From Volvariella volvacea V23 (lineage: Eukaryota > Basidiomycota > Agaricomycetes > Agaricales > Pluteaceae), in contig KB722742.1 in NCBI GenBank assembly GCA_000349905.1, forward strand, positions 193,097 to 257,096: a stretch of DNA of 64,000 nt, written 5' to 3'. A program made the translations under genes and the position numbers. Positions 36,201-49,046 of the stretch are shown here, piece by piece. Numbering within the stretch: position 1 is the first letter of the stretch; the number at the start of each line of letters is the position of its first letter. The notes beneath the pieces are model-generated. The model made no database searches. It saw nothing but the letters and a program-made list of their open reading frames with translations, and was not told the DNA's origin.

Positions 36201-37301
36201 ACATGGGTACTCACGTTATGATAGGGAAGTCGTAGGTATTATGGTAACGATCGAAAGATTTTTACTTGATGGAGGAGAGCGAGGGAATCAATACCTGATG
36301 AACCTTCTCAACCGACAGCACACAAGACTCAAGGGGCTTTTTGAACGGCATATCGTAAGCTTCATCAATTAGCTGTGCTGTAGGGTCATAATCAGGGCAT
36401 GTTGGCAGAGCGAACAAATCAAAGGGATTGAACAGACAAAACTAACCAGCAAAAAGCGAAAAGGCGTAGCCAGCTTTGTCAAACAATTTCCTGGGTACAT
36501 CAATCGGGTGGAAAACCAGCTTGTTGGTGCAGATGGATTAGAAATTCGTCAGGTAGTCGATGATGCCTATGATAAAATCGTCCAGACGATGTTCGACTGC
36601 CTAAAGCAAATGGCAAAGATGGATGGAGAGGGCGAAGACAAGGGTCAGTTGAATTACCACGTAATCCTTATAGGTGTGTCGCCTCTATTCGCGCTAGGCG
36701 TAGCTGATGGGGCCTAGAAAACATGCATCACTTCGTCATCGAAATATCTCAACTGGAGATTGGATCGGTGAAAGGTTTCCTTCGCAAGGCACAAGGGATC
36801 TACGAAGAAAATCTGGGAGCCTACGTCAAGATCCTCATTCGTCGGCCATTTGCAAAAATAATTGTGAGCTCCTTCACCCAGAGTCAACGACGCATTGATG
36901 GATTCCTATGACAGGATTTCTTCGAAGGCGTGGAGAAGATTCTCAAGACGGGCTCGCCATCTGACGTTGTCAACAACAGTAACTATAATAAATCGGCGCT
37001 GAAAAAGGTGATCAAGGAGTACGCGGCGAAGGACGTTCGTAAGCATATAGATGTGCTGTACAAACGGATGGAGAAACACTTTACGGAGGGGTTAGAGAAA
37101 TCGGGCGCAGATGATGGCAGCGGGATATCACCAGGTACGGTGTTGGTCAGTGTATGGAAAGCGTGTGAGGAAGAATTGATCAGGATCACTGAGCTATTCT
37201 CGAAGAGGATTTCGCAGTGCTATGGTGACAGTGGCCTCTCATTGGAGTACACTATCCCAGAAGTAGAGGCAGGATTCAAACGACATCGAAATGGACTCTA
37301 A
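33251..37301 (+). CDS. SEC3: Exocyst complex subunit Sec3
   Basis: Sec3 marks exocytosis sites on the plasma membrane and tethers secretory vesicles as part of the exocyst. The start at 33251 (MDAIVAMATQADQRQRIIAS) leads into the PIP2-binding PH-like Sec3 N-terminal domain. This domain spans exons 33251-33431, 33482-33594 and 33644-33809 (YILLSLANNGTGFIHKSK, LARTYRWQTEVEADQARFV). Next comes a long Pro/Ser/Gln-rich linker (33866-34617), then coiled coil from 34669, including LLGEIENLLRTVHVDQEAL. The Sec3 C-terminal helical region runs to the end: FLRKAQGIYEENLGAYVKI, DFFEGVEKILKT and EYTIPEVEAGFKRH. The gene has many introns, about fifteen exons. The downstream ones are read from frame continuity but were not all fixed. 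It converges on the YOP1 gene, 56 bp between stop codons. Confidence 0.92.
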
Positions 37302-37357
37302 TACTGTTTAATTTAAAGCTGATCTACTATAAATATTATTTAAACAAGGAGTCCGAA

Positions 37358-38145
37358 TTATTCGTTGTGATATGGGACCGGGAAAGAGGGTGTGGAATGG
37401 TGCTCAGCGTCATTGCGATCCTTGGACCCGTTTTGGGAGGCACTGCTTGGAGTGCGACCCTGCATAGGGGGAGGATGATGGACAACGCCATTTGGGGTGG
37501 CCAGTGCCTGCAGATAATTCAGGGCCAGAGGCAGAGGGAAGGGAAGACCAGGCGCAGCAGATGATGAACGCATGTGGGCTGGCAAACGGTCCAGCAGTTT
37601 GCGCAGCTGTGCTTGAAGGAAGGTAATAGCGAGGGCACGAACGTCGTTGATCTTTTCATCGAGCTCGGCTTCGTGTTTGACAAACAGCGGGTATAAATAC
37701 GAGTTGAAAACGTAGGTTGAGCCCTGGGGGGCGAGGACAGAAATTGATGGGCAAATGAAGATCAGAACAAGGCAAAGGCGTTTACCTGAGTTTGGGGGAG
37801 CGCCAAGAAAAGAAGAAATAGGGTTTTAGTTTCCCAATAAAATGGCAACCTGGGATGATGGGCGTGAGCGCGGATACGTGTCAGGAATGGGATGACGGGA
37901 ATTACCAGGAGACTAGCCATTCAGCGACATATTCGAAGGCGACGAATGCACCGACGACGGTCCAGTACATAAGCCACCGCTTTAGCTCCGGTTCATTGAG
38001 AGGCCGGTGAGAAATTGCCTTGAGTGTCGAATAACACGGGATGCAGAAGGCGAACCAGGCACTGGATTGAATTATTGTTAGAACTGGGGGGTAGGGCGGA
38101 GAGGGAAGCGTACGTGAGGATATGGGAGAGCAGATAGAAGAACAT
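37358..38145 (-). CDS. YOP1: YOP1/REEP-type reticulon-like ER-shaping protein
   Basis: A TB2/DP1/HVA22-family protein that curves tubular ER membrane. Exons 38145-38114, 38061-37906, 37849-37786 and 37723-37358 sum to 618 nt (205 aa). The start MFFYLLSHIL runs straight into AWFAFCIPCYSTLKAIS, ELKRWLMYWTVVGAFVAFEYVAEWL, then PFYWETKTLFLLFLALPQTQGS, which is the conserved double hairpin. The C-terminal third is hydrophilic, Pro/Ser-rich. An in-frame ATG lies 34 codons upstream (38247). I prefer 38145 because family members begin with MFFYL. Members of this subgroup are larger than yeast Yop1 in the tail. Function is from family knowledge. Confidence 0.88.
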
Positions 38146-38377
38146 GGGTGCGGAGGACGAGGAGGGAGGGCAGGGCTTGAGGCAGCACCCTTGCGACGGC
38201 TGGACACAAACTTGAATGGTGCGGAACCAAATTGGCATTAGATTCATAAATTATGATTGCATTTGTTTATGCGTCCAGCCTGATCTGTTCGATTTGTCTC
38301 GTGGTTCAATCTCTTCCCAGCCGCCTTCTTCACCCTCTAAGCCCTGAGCTACCCAGCCTTTCTCTGTTCGCCCTCCA

Positions 38378-41300
38378 ATGGATCCCACCGCAGCCCCATC
38401 CGCCGTCAAGAAGCAGGAGGATGACGACAAGGCCGACAAGCGCGACTCCAAACCTGTTGTAAGGACTTTGAACAGAGTCCCCAGTGCGTATATCAGCCCT
38501 CCACCTTATTTCTCTAACGTTCAATCACCCAACTTCAGGGGCTTGCGTACGTCTCTCCGTGTCACTCCCTCCCCCCGCTTATTCTCTTTTAAGAATGCCT
38601 GCAGGAAGCAGAAAATGCGTTGTGAGGGCGCTGATAACCCTCCATGTCGGAGGTGCCGCAATAATGGGTTGGAGTGTCTTTTCGAGAAGCCTTCAAGAGA
38701 GGCTACCCTTACAGGAGAAGCTGGTCTGGAGTAAGTTCCCTCCAAGTTGATACAGAGCCCACTTATCGTGCAACGCTTGGATTCCGCAGGAGGATTAGGA
38801 GCCTGGAGGCTCATGTGGCCGAAATAAGTCGAACCCAGACCAACATCGCTAACACTCTGGCAGACTTGGTTGCGCATCTCCGGGGTCCACTCTCTGCCCG
38901 CTCCCCGTCTGCCTATCCCCAGTCCTTTCACCACCAGTCTCCTGCCAATATGAATTCCCCATCTATGTCGACTCCCACAGCTAGTCATCCCCATATCGAC
39001 GCTCATAGCTCGCCCCAGGGCAGCATTCCGAGCTTTCCTTCAAGTGCAACGCCAACCATGAACGCGGCACCATTAAGGCAACCTCGCGCTTCGCTGGCCA
39101 ATACAGCATATCAGAATCACTCCGGTCACCCACCAAATCAACCTCCAATAGGGCCTGACCACCATCCAGCCTCTATGGCTGCTTTTGGAAACTATCCTCA
39201 TGGTGCCCATGCTTACAATGCAGCAAACCAGGGCGCTCAGCCCCCTGTTCTTCCTCCGTTCTCGAGCATACAGGGTACAAACATAGCCCCCCCTGCATCT
39301 CAGTCTCTCAATTTGTCGTCTATCCGCTTCAACAACGAGGAAGCCCATCGGCCAATGAGTCGGTCCATTGCTCAGGGAAAGAAACGAGCCGGGTCATCTG
39401 TCGCAACTAGTCCAAATACCTCTGACGTCGAAGACGATGACCATGGCGAACTACCTCCTGCTGGTCTTGTTGCACCTTGGGAAGTCCTGCGTGGCTTGGC
39501 CGATGTTGCAAGTGAGCGTGCTGCTAAGGTAACCTTTCCACTTAGGGACGTAAGTTCTCCTGAATTGACGATCGACAGGAAAATGGTGAAAGCAGCGAGC
39601 CTAATAGCAGAACGCGCACCCCTTCACCAGAACGGCACTCCAAACGATCTTTCAAACGCAGGAAGACCAAACACGAAACCCATCCAACTATGACTGCAGA
39701 TGGTAGGTTTCCGTTTACCACTCGTACGTTTCCTCAATTGGATTTCCTGTAGTTGTCACGAAGGGCATCATCACAGAATCTCAAGCGCGTGAACTCTTTA
39801 AGACGTGGGTAGATTTCTGATTAGATTAGTGTACACTGCAGGCTAACCTTTAGAGATCAGTTTCTATGAAGGTTGCTCCACTTTCTTGTGAGTTCTTACC
39901 GACCTAGCCAATCATTCAAATTTTAAGTTTCCTTCACCTAGGCCCGTTTTTGACGCCAGTTACGACACGTATGACGCTCTTCGTGTCCGTTCACCGTTCG
40001 CAGTCAGCTGCATATGTATGGTGGCAGCTCGCGTTCTAGATGGTGGTGGTATGTGACTTTGGGTAATGCATGTGTCGCAATTCAAAGATTGTCCCAGGAA
40101 AACCCAGCAAAATTTACAAGGACTGCCTGGAGGAAATACAACGCGTGTCCAAAGAGTCATTGTTCCTGCCTGTCAGGAATGCCGAATCGGTTCAGGCAAT
40201 GAGTAAGGATGCGTATTTCCAGATAAAAAAACCAAATTGATGCGTTTCTTCAGTTTTAGTGGCTGGCTGGTCTGACAATGGTTGGCTGATTGGCGGCCAT
40301 GCTGTGCGCATGGCGATGGAATTCTGTTTGTGGAGCTTTTTTAATCTGACTCAGCGGCGTGTATTGATGTTTATTTTTTGACCTGTAGCGATGCACAAAG
40401 CGTGGCCCAGACTACTGCGGCGCATCAGGTCCGGTAAGGCAAATAGCGTAGATGATCGAGGCTTGGTGGTTGCGTCTCGAATCTGGTTCTGCCTCTATCT
40501 TTATGAGCATCAGTACGTCAATTGCCAATACCAATAGTCTCCTATCTTAATATTCTGGAAAGACTTTCCTACGGAACAGGACGTCCGGCAATTATGAAAG
40601 ACGACGAAAGCATTCGCGATTGCAGAAGACTACTCCAACACCCACTAACTATTGAAGACGATACGCGACTTGTCTCGACAGTGGAGTTAATGGTACTTCG
40701 CGAATACACGCACAATATCCTCGCACCATTTGAAGGACCTGTAACACCTGAACACCTCGACCTCTTGAATCGTGCAGGGGAGAAGTTCAACGCATGGTTC
40801 GATGAATGGGACAAAGAATTCTCCAGAAAGTATGAGGATGCAGGTTTGTCTTGGAGAATATTATTTGGATCCTTACTCATGTCTTCCTCAGCGTTCTACC
40901 GCCAGAGCCTCCAATTGCAGGTGTTACACGCGCTGCTTTTCCACAATGCCACGGCTCTCAGAGGCATTAATTGTACCGAAGACCTTAACAAGGCACCCAG
41001 CCATTTAGTCGAACTGGCGCGCCGCTCTCTTGGCATAGCCGCACAAACTGTGGAACTGACAGTTAAATCCGATACGTATAGGAGGGGCTTGCGATATGGT
41101 ATTACCTCGCCTCACATGTGGCCATACCATGTGCTCACTTATTGACCAGCCGTACACTATACCCACGCAACGGCCACTTTCGCCGCGTCATTGCTTCTGC
41201 GTCTTTGTCGCCTTTTGTAAGTTTTCCCAGGTTTCAGTAAGAGCCCTGTTCATTTCCCTACAGCCCTGGATCGTGTAATATGCAAGATGTTTGTGGACAA

Positions 41301-42028
41301 GTGGAGAGCCTCATGCAAGTCTTGTTCAATAGTATGTTCCTGCTACCCTATTCCGTCGTGTATGTTACTGATGCTGTTGACTAATAGTTCCAGGCAAGCG
41401 ATATGCTCTCACGTTACAGATCATGCTTGCAAAGCGGAGACGAGCCGAGATCACGCCTTCCCCTGCTTCGAAGGCCGCGCAAGTACCAGGTTCAGCTCCC
41501 ATGAAGTCACAAGGGCAGCCACAAATACCAGCACAGTCAGAACCGCGGCCACCCGTTTCTGCTCTTCAGCAGGCTAATATCCCTCCAGCTCCGGCTCCAG
41601 TCCCCGTCCCCCCATCATCAGCAACACCACGTACATCAGTACCTCTACAGCAGCAACCTTCTCGGGAAATTCTCGTTGACAATTCGCATCCCAATTCTCG
41701 ACTGAGTCATGCGCATATACATGCGCCTGTGAACCAGGATGCATATCCGCCTGTGTATGAAAATACTACCTTTGTCCCTGCCGATGCTCCTGTCTCCATG
41801 CCCTCTCATCCAGCGCATAATATGCATCCGGCGATTATAGCCCAACATATCTCCCCTCACGCGCAGCGGTATCCTCAGCCTGGCGAGGCTGAACATATGT
41901 GGCAGGGTGTGTCTCATGACTCGCATCTCTGGACTACAGATCAGAGCCTCGGTGGCGTTTCGTTCACACAGCACGGCATGGATGCGTTTATCCTTCCTAC
42001 TGATTACCTCCCTCAGCAGATTTGGTAA
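38378..42028 (+). CDS. Zn2Cys6 fungal transcription factor
   Basis: A binuclear zinc-cluster DNA-binding regulator. The start at 38378 leads through introns 38484-38538 and 38547-38593 into the cluster ACNACRKQKMRCEG..PPCRRCRNNGLEC, which has the six cysteines. The first cysteine is in an 8-nt exon (38539-38546). A short coiled coil follows (RIRSLEAHVAEISRTQTNIA). Next is a Pro/Ser/His-rich region of about 250 residues, and the fungal-specific transcription factor domain (roughly 39.7-41.4 kb, for example YEGCSTFLPVFDASYDTYDA, MVAARVLDG, MAMEL..AMHKAWP, RIWFCLYLYEHH). The tail is Pro/Gln/His-rich. The layout resembles regulators of the PrtT type, but the target genes cannot be inferred. It lies beside the PRM10-like transporter without proof of a regulatory link. 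Confidence 0.85.
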
Positions 42029-42160
42029 ATGGGTTATTGTACGCCTAATGTTTTGATTCCCTTGTAATTATTACTTGCATTGGGCTTGTAACATTTGAAC
42101 TCAGCTCAACGCGGAGTGTATTTATGATCACTTACTCTTATCTTCACCTAACCACACACA

Positions 42161-44311
42161 ATGAACTCTCCAAATACAATGGACCCTGGCCAACACAGCA
42201 CGACCCACCTACCCTCTCAGGATCCTGAAACTATCTCATCGAGCAATGTTGAGGTTCATGATGGCCAGGGAAATCCTTCAGGCTCTCTCACCGACCCCAG
42301 CCGTCGCTATAACTTTCGTTCAATCCTCCACGCTCTCCGTCAACCCAGGAACAAAACTACCACGAATATGATCTCTGGGGCCAATAATTCAGATCATCAC
42401 CTATCAGCCATTCCGCAACACCGTCCCAACCTCACTTTGTTTCGCCGTTTCTCCCAGCAATCAGGCCATGCCAGTCCTGCCATCGTGCACAATATTCAAC
42501 GTGAGTAATATCTGCAGTGACATCAAGGTTTCATACGCGTTGTAATGGCATATTACCTACTATAATAGACCTATCCAAACGGAGGAAGTTCATTTTGAAG
42601 CTCGCCAAGGCACTCCTCGTCTTTGGTGCACCCTCACATAGAATTGAATCCCAGTTACTGGCAGCATCGGACATTCTTAATGCAGAAGCTGGTTTGATAC
42701 CTGTCACCCCGCCTTTCTGAGTATGTTGTTGATGAACCACCAATTACTACAGACTTCGTGCATTTGCCCAATCTCATCATCGTGACATTGCGTACTGGCA
42801 ACCGAAGGTCAAGCCGAACTTATTTCGTCCGTGCGACTGGTCGGGTCTCCCTGACTTCCCTGCACAAGGTTCACGTTATCTATCGGGATGTATTGCACGA
42901 TCGTTTGGGCGCAGAAGCTGGCACCGAGAGCCTTCGAGAACTACTTCGTGCTCCTCCAATTTACTCTCTGCCCCTTCGATGTGTACTGGCATTTGTCTCT
43001 GCATCACTGATATGTGTCATTGCTTTTGGGGGCTCCATCATCGACATGTGGATTAGTGGTGCATGCGCCAGCGTCCTGCAGTACATGGGTCTGAATGCCT
43101 CCAATCGGAGCTCCTTATACGCCAATGTCTACGAGTAAGGGGCAGCGTGTGTCCTGTTTAATTATGATTGACGTTTGTGGATCCTGCAGAATATCTGTCT
43201 CGATAATTGTCGCATTCGTTGCACGAGGCCTTAGCAGCATTCCAGGAGACCTCTTTTGTTTTGGCTCGATTTCTTCAGCTGGTGTGGTTGTGATCCTTCC
43301 CGGATTTACTATATGTAAGATTTGAATAAAAACCATAGCATAATCTGACTAGCTTAACAGTGATCAGTGCCCTGGAGCTGATGTCGCGCAACATCTTCTG
43401 TGGCTCGGTGCGCATGGTATATGCGATCATTTACACGCTGTTTTTAGTGAGTGTTATTTTAAAAGCGTTCTCCTAGCTCATTCTAGTGGGCAGGGATTTG
43501 GGCTCACGATTGGATCGGATTTTTACCTTGTCCTTGACCGTCGTGCTCACAGACTCTATTACTCTGGTTATCCGCGGGATTACAGCTACTCACGGGGTCG
43601 ATTCAATTTCACTGCATCCAACAGCACCATCGTTCCTACAAGCGGTACCCTTGGCTTCATCGCATCCTCTTATAGAGAACACCACATAACAAAAGGCTGT
43701 TTTCGTGACCCGAACTGGCCATGGTGGCGTAGGCCCTTCCCTTGGTGGGCCTTGTTTATCTTGATCCCAGCGTACTCTGTGTGCTCCTCTCTGTCCAACA
43801 TGCAAAGCTTCCGAAGCATCCAGCTTCTTGTGATGTCCTTTTTCTCTTGCTGTGCTTTTGCTGCTCATCGTGGAATGAGTCTGATTCTACCCGGACGCGT
43901 TGATATCACTTCGGCGATTGGTGCATTTGTTATAGGCTCTCTAGGCAACATATACTCCCGTGTCGTTGGCGGAACTGCGTTTACATCCATGGTCACTGGG
44001 GTTCTCTTTCTTGTGCCAGTAAGCTCGGGGGTCTACTTCTTGTGATGTGGGTTACCAACCTGCGATAGTCTGGCATTGCGCAGGACGGCGGCTTGACTCA
44101 AACCTATCATAGCTCAGCTGAGCAATACTCTGGCGGCTTTTCTCTGGCTCTTCGGATGATATCTGTAGCTGCCGGTATAACCATAGGACTTTTTGTCAGT
44201 CTTGTAATCAGTACGTATGTTTTCTCACGCGGCTGCCTTCCCATGTCTCAATACGAGCTCCTAGTTTACCTATTTGGATCAAGTAAAAATGCTGGTTACT
44301 TCGCGTTTTAA
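42161..44311 (+). CDS. PRM10: PRM10/ThrE-type membrane transporter (DUF1212)
   Basis: A multi-span membrane protein of the ThrE/DUF1212 family. Bacterial ThrE exports threonine and serine; fungal relatives include pheromone-regulated Prm10. The ATG at 42161 opens a hydrophilic Ser-rich N-terminal tail of about 110 residues. The DUF1212 half begins at KRRKFILKLAKALLVFGAPSHRIES, with ASDILNAEADFVHLPNLIIV, and has hydrophobic spans such as VLAFVSASLICVIAFGG and the segment around VVVILPGFTI. The second ThrE half contains HRGMSLILPGRVDITSAIGAF and MVTGVLFLVPSGIAQDGGL. The C-terminus reads IYLFGSSKNAGYFAF, once an intron near 44216-44268 is removed. Introns are numerous and not all coordinates were fixed. 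Substrate is unknown in fungi. Confidence 0.85.
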
Positions 44312-44427
44312 CGAGGCAATAGCATACAACGCTCTGATACGCAATTTCAATTAAGGCAATACAGTAAGCTGCAAATAAGAGGGGGTTTCTGTACACTAGG
44401 CATTTACCAGAATGCAAATAAAGTACT

Positions 44428-47400
44428 CTATGGTGACGATGTCCCAAACAGTTGATTGAGCTCCTCCATGCGGCGTTGCAACAAGTCGCTCTTGCTAAAG
44501 TTCTGACCGAGTGTCATGTTGGCTAGCTCGGTCTTCTTACGCTGCACTTCCAGTAACCGGGCCTCAATGGTATTATCTATAATGAATTTCACAGTTGTAA
44601 CAGGTCGAGTCTGTCCAAGACGATGCTATTCAATTGATGTTAGTGTTATTAGCCTCCGGAGCGAGGGTCTACTCACAATACGATCCACTGCCTGGTTCTC
44701 TACGGCAGGATTCCTGGCAGTAGGTGTAAATATCTCAATGTAATTAACAGACCGACTGTGAACATACCAATAAGGGTCCATCAGGTAAACACGCTGGGCA
44801 GCTGTCAGGTTCAAACCAACTCCGCCAGCCTTCAGGCTAACGAGAAGGACCTCACACCCTGGATCGTGTTTCAGAGCATCCATGGCGCGAGAACGCTCTT
44901 CACGTCTCATAGTTCCGTCTAGCCGATCATAACGAATGCCAGCAACATCTAGTGCATCTTCAATCCTATATGAAATATCATAAATGCACGCAAGGTAATT
45001 CCAAGCGTTGGCCACTTACTTATCCAGCATGCTTGTCCATTGGGAGCTATTCGTTTGGGTGATTAGTAGTGTATGCAGTACTGGTGAAGAACAACGCACA
45101 AAACCACGGTTTTGATGACCCCATCATCCAGCTGATTGCCTTGACGATCAACCATCTGCACTTCCACTGAATGAGGGTCGTAATTTGCCGAATGTGGGTT
45201 AGCACGAGAGAATTGCATGAGGTCACTAAGAAGCGCCTTCACTTTCGTCGAGGGGTGGAAATTGTCCAAGATGACCTCCCTAGGCTTCTTCTCTCGTTTT
45301 TGCGGCTTCTTTTTCGTTGTAGATTCAGGAACACACTCCGGTTTGATCTCTACGACGTCGGAGCAAGATAGTTGCGTGGAACAAGTGGAACAAGCCCAGG
45401 TCTCATTTGCAGAGACGTTCGGCCAAGCAGGGCATATACAATTACGGTAGCAATCCAGGCAGAATAAGTGTTGACACCTGGTCAAAACGGGGCGGTTTGT
45501 CGATGGACTGCTTGGCCTGGTAGGCGCTCGGGATGTCTGATTCTTGCCTTTCCTCGCTCGTTTCGGAGCAGACGGACCATCCTGGTCGATAGCGTCCTGT
45601 AAGGCCTCTCCGGTATTACACAACTCCCCACCACATTCCACACACTGAGCTGTGGCTGATTCTCGAAGGATAGCGAAAATTGCTGCTGCACGAGCAGTGT
45701 TGAGGCCGTCTCTATTAATATCAGAGACCAAGTTGTCGTATACAGCTGCATCGGATGACATCGCCTCCTGGCCTTCTTTAGACAGGCTCTTCCCCTCTAC
45801 AAGCTCAAAATGATCGCAAATCTGGCGAAGTCGCAAAATTCTTTGAAGAATGCCGACATAGTTCTTCATGACTTCATTCTTGTTGGTTAATTCATTGAAT
45901 TCGGCTTTCGATTCGGTGAAAAACTGATCGTATATGCTTTGCTCTTGTTCGTCAAATTTCAGGTATCGAAGCTCGTCCCGACGGGGAGGCAGAGCTAGAA
46001 TACACCTTCCGTCTGCAGCTCGGGTTTCTTTGGTGCGGCGAAGCGTGATGCACTTCATTATAGTTTGTAGTCGAACGATGCCCAGAGCTTGTCCGAATTT
46101 AACAGGGGTGCCGATAAACTCTGTCCAGATATTCTTGTCGTCAAAAGGTTCTAGACGTAAAAACTTGATCAAGGCGAACACATCATCTAGTTTGTTCTGA
46201 ACTGGGGTTCCAGTCAAGCATAGCCGCCTGTCCGCCATCAGATCACAAGATGCGCGACTGCCAACTGTACCAGTCTCCTTTATACAGCTGGTCAAACAGG
46301 AATGGTACATCAGTTGCAGAAGCTAAATAAGATCAAATGAAAGAAACACTCACTGAGCTTCGTCAAGGACAACCCTGAACCAATAGATACTTTGTAGTGC
46401 ACTGGGAACTTCCGCCATTGTTTGAGATGTACTTCCCTTCTTACGCTTTGTTCCACTCTTTCTAGACCTGGGACCTTTGTTTGCGGATGAGCCTTGCTCT
46501 TCTCCTTCCCCAATTGCACCATCGCTACTATTCCCCTCGTCGTCATCCTCGTCTGCATCAATTGTACTGCGACTTCGATTTTGTCGGGAGAATTCTGAGG
46601 CAAGTGTGGCATAGGTTGTGATAACGGCATCGAAATCCGCCAAAAATGCGGGGTCCGGTCTGCGTGCGTTACCATGATAGACATAGACGCGAAGTGGAGC
46701 ACCTTCCCGGACTCGGCCTTTGGGAGACTCTTTTTCGTTGGTGATAGGAGTAATATTTGGTGTCTGTGAAATACTCATTTGCGACAGACTTTGAGAGGGT
46801 GGTAGAGCTTGCGACGGGGGTTGAGAACATCCACCACTGCCACCAAAAACAGTCACTTCACCGCGCCAATGCTCCCTGAATTGATCTTCCCAATTGGCAA
46901 CAGTGGATAATGGGCAAACAATCAATGTGGCACGACTTCTTGCCTTGATGCGGGAGGCTCTAGCGTATTCAGCTTCTATTTGCTCCTGTATCTTTGCAGC
47001 CTTTGCCTTGCCTTTGACAGAAGATGGTGCAGACTCGGAGACATCAGGCATACCCCATACTGCATTAGTAAAGTGAGCAGCTGGGACGTCGCTCTGAGCA
47101 GCAGAAGGCGGTACAACTGGATCCAGCGGCTTCTCAGCAAAGGCCCGTGCTGAAGGAAGCGTTGCGGCTATCAGGGAAACGCAGGTAATGGTCTTTCCAA
47201 GACCCATCTATGAAGACATGAGCCTATGAAAAAAATGGAAAAATGACAAGAATGAAACCAACATCATCCGCAAGGATGGCACCCTTGGCCTCCTGTGGTT
47301 CGAAATTCACCTCCTTCTGAGTAACAATATGAACCCAACTACGTTGATTAGAGACGTGGTTGTGTCGCAATTGCCAGAGAGAGGAAGATGCGCCATCCGT

Positions 47401-48808
47401 CCCAGATTTTTCCCGTTCCCGTTCTAGGAGGAATGTCAACGCCTTCTTCTGGTGTGGGTACAACTTGGTAGCGACCTCAAATGCTGTGTAATTGAGAACC
47501 GAGGTGAAGTGGTATAGTTAAGCACATACCAGGTTCTGTCTCTGCCAATTCGTCACCGTCCTTCAAGTTCTTAAACAACTCATCCACTTGACTACGCTGG
47601 ACCTCAATACTCTTCGTTGACTGCGCGGAGGCAGTCCACCGCGCTGTAGCCATTAAGCGATTGGCTTGGAATGCACGATGCCCTCCAGGAGGTGGGTCAT
47701 GAGGGTTGTGATAATGATACTTGGCAAAATTGGGGCCATCATAGGGCGGTGACGGGTGATCAAGGAGAAGACCGCACTGTTGCAAATAATTTCCAACCAC
47801 TGGTATATTCCCCTTCGGTGTATAGACCAACATTTGCAGCGGCAGAATGGGGAGCTAGAAGACTTGTCGCTTGGGTCATGGTATTGCACAATACGACCAG
47901 ATACTCACTTTTGGAGGTCCCTTACGCACTTTGGTGTCAAGCCTTATCAGCCCCTTCCCCAACATCGGCCCCAGCGCATTGGCAACCTTCTGCTCTACCA
48001 CTCCAAAGACTTCTTCAGGTACTACCTCCCCACTTGGCATCCGGATTTGAGGGACCTTGATGTGTATGGTCTCAGCTCCAGAGGGTCTATTGGGGGTATG
48101 CTCGTACTGAAGTCTGACAGGTGCCCATTCGGAGACACCTGAACCGGGATCTTTGGGTAGCAAGTATGGAACGGGATAGAGAACCAGGGCCGTCACTGTC
48201 AGTTGGCCAATGCATACCGGGGTTTTCGGTGGTAAATCTGGGGGTAGTGGTCGGGAGATAGGTTGCATTGCTTGGCTCATAGGCGGGGGCGATGGCGAAC
48301 TAGTGAGATCGATGACTTGCTTATCAGAACTACGCGCTAGCGTCCCATCCAAGTGAGCGGCAACAGAAGAGGAGGGGACAGAGGAAGGTGTTGCAGCGAC
48401 GGGAGGAGGTTGAGGGGTTGCAGGGTGAGGCATAGGACCAGCAAACGGCGGCCGGTACACCCTAGGATGGGAGGAATAGGGTGTCGTCAGGAGAGTCGGG
48501 TTGGAAAATGGTGATGGCAATGGAGAGGGATAGCGCTGCAGATGAGATGACTGTGGGTCGTAGACTTCTGGTCGGGATGCTGCCGCGTTGGCCGATAAAG
48601 CAGGGGATTCAGGCTGAGTGACGACACTCTGGTGGGATCTAGGACTGAAGTGTGAAGGGTCTGTCCGCGGGCGTCTCATGATACGCGAGTATGGGTCGGG
48701 ACTGTGGTCGTCGTCCTCTCTGGTGAGATCAATGTGATTGGAGTGAAAAGCAGACAAGGACATGCTGGACAGCGGGGTGGTGGAGCCCGTGGCAGTGTGG
48801 GTCGCCAT
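44428..48808 (-). CDS. SNF2-family DNA translocase with RING (HLTF/Rad5-like)
   Basis: A Rad5/HLTF/Rad16-class ATPase with a RING finger between its helicase lobes, probably acting in DNA repair or replication-stress tolerance. The start at 48808 (MATHTATGSTTPLSSMSL) is followed by a long Ser/Pro-rich region with IDLTRE. The SNF2_N lobe starts near KLYPHQKKALTFLLERE (about 47.46 kb). It holds Walker A DDMGLGKTITCVSLIA, DEAH (DEAHCIKE, split by an intron) and LTGTPVQNKLDD. The RING reads CVECGGELCN, about 50 residues, then RCQHLFCLDC and WACSTC (45.66-45.37 kb). The C-terminal lobe gives RYDRLDGTMRREER, LVSLKAGGVGLNLTAA and HRLGQTRP. The stop at 44428-44430 follows FGTSSP. No HIRAN domain was obvious to me. 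Internal exon edges were read by frame only. Confidence 0.85.
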
Positions 48809-49046
48809 CGTGGCTATCGTCGAGGACGAGGGAGATGGAGAGGAGGAATTGTAAATGCCTAAATGGGTGACGGAGGAGGAATTGATAAACAGAGAGGACC
48901 ATGTGATCTGCTCAGTCAGCAAGCGCAGGCGTCTTTACAAGGCATCACTCCGGGACCATATTATTTGCATAAGTCAACATGGTATTACAGTTCTATCCTA
49001 ATAACACTCCAACCCAATCCCCAAAGTCCATGCACAGCGGTCCAGC

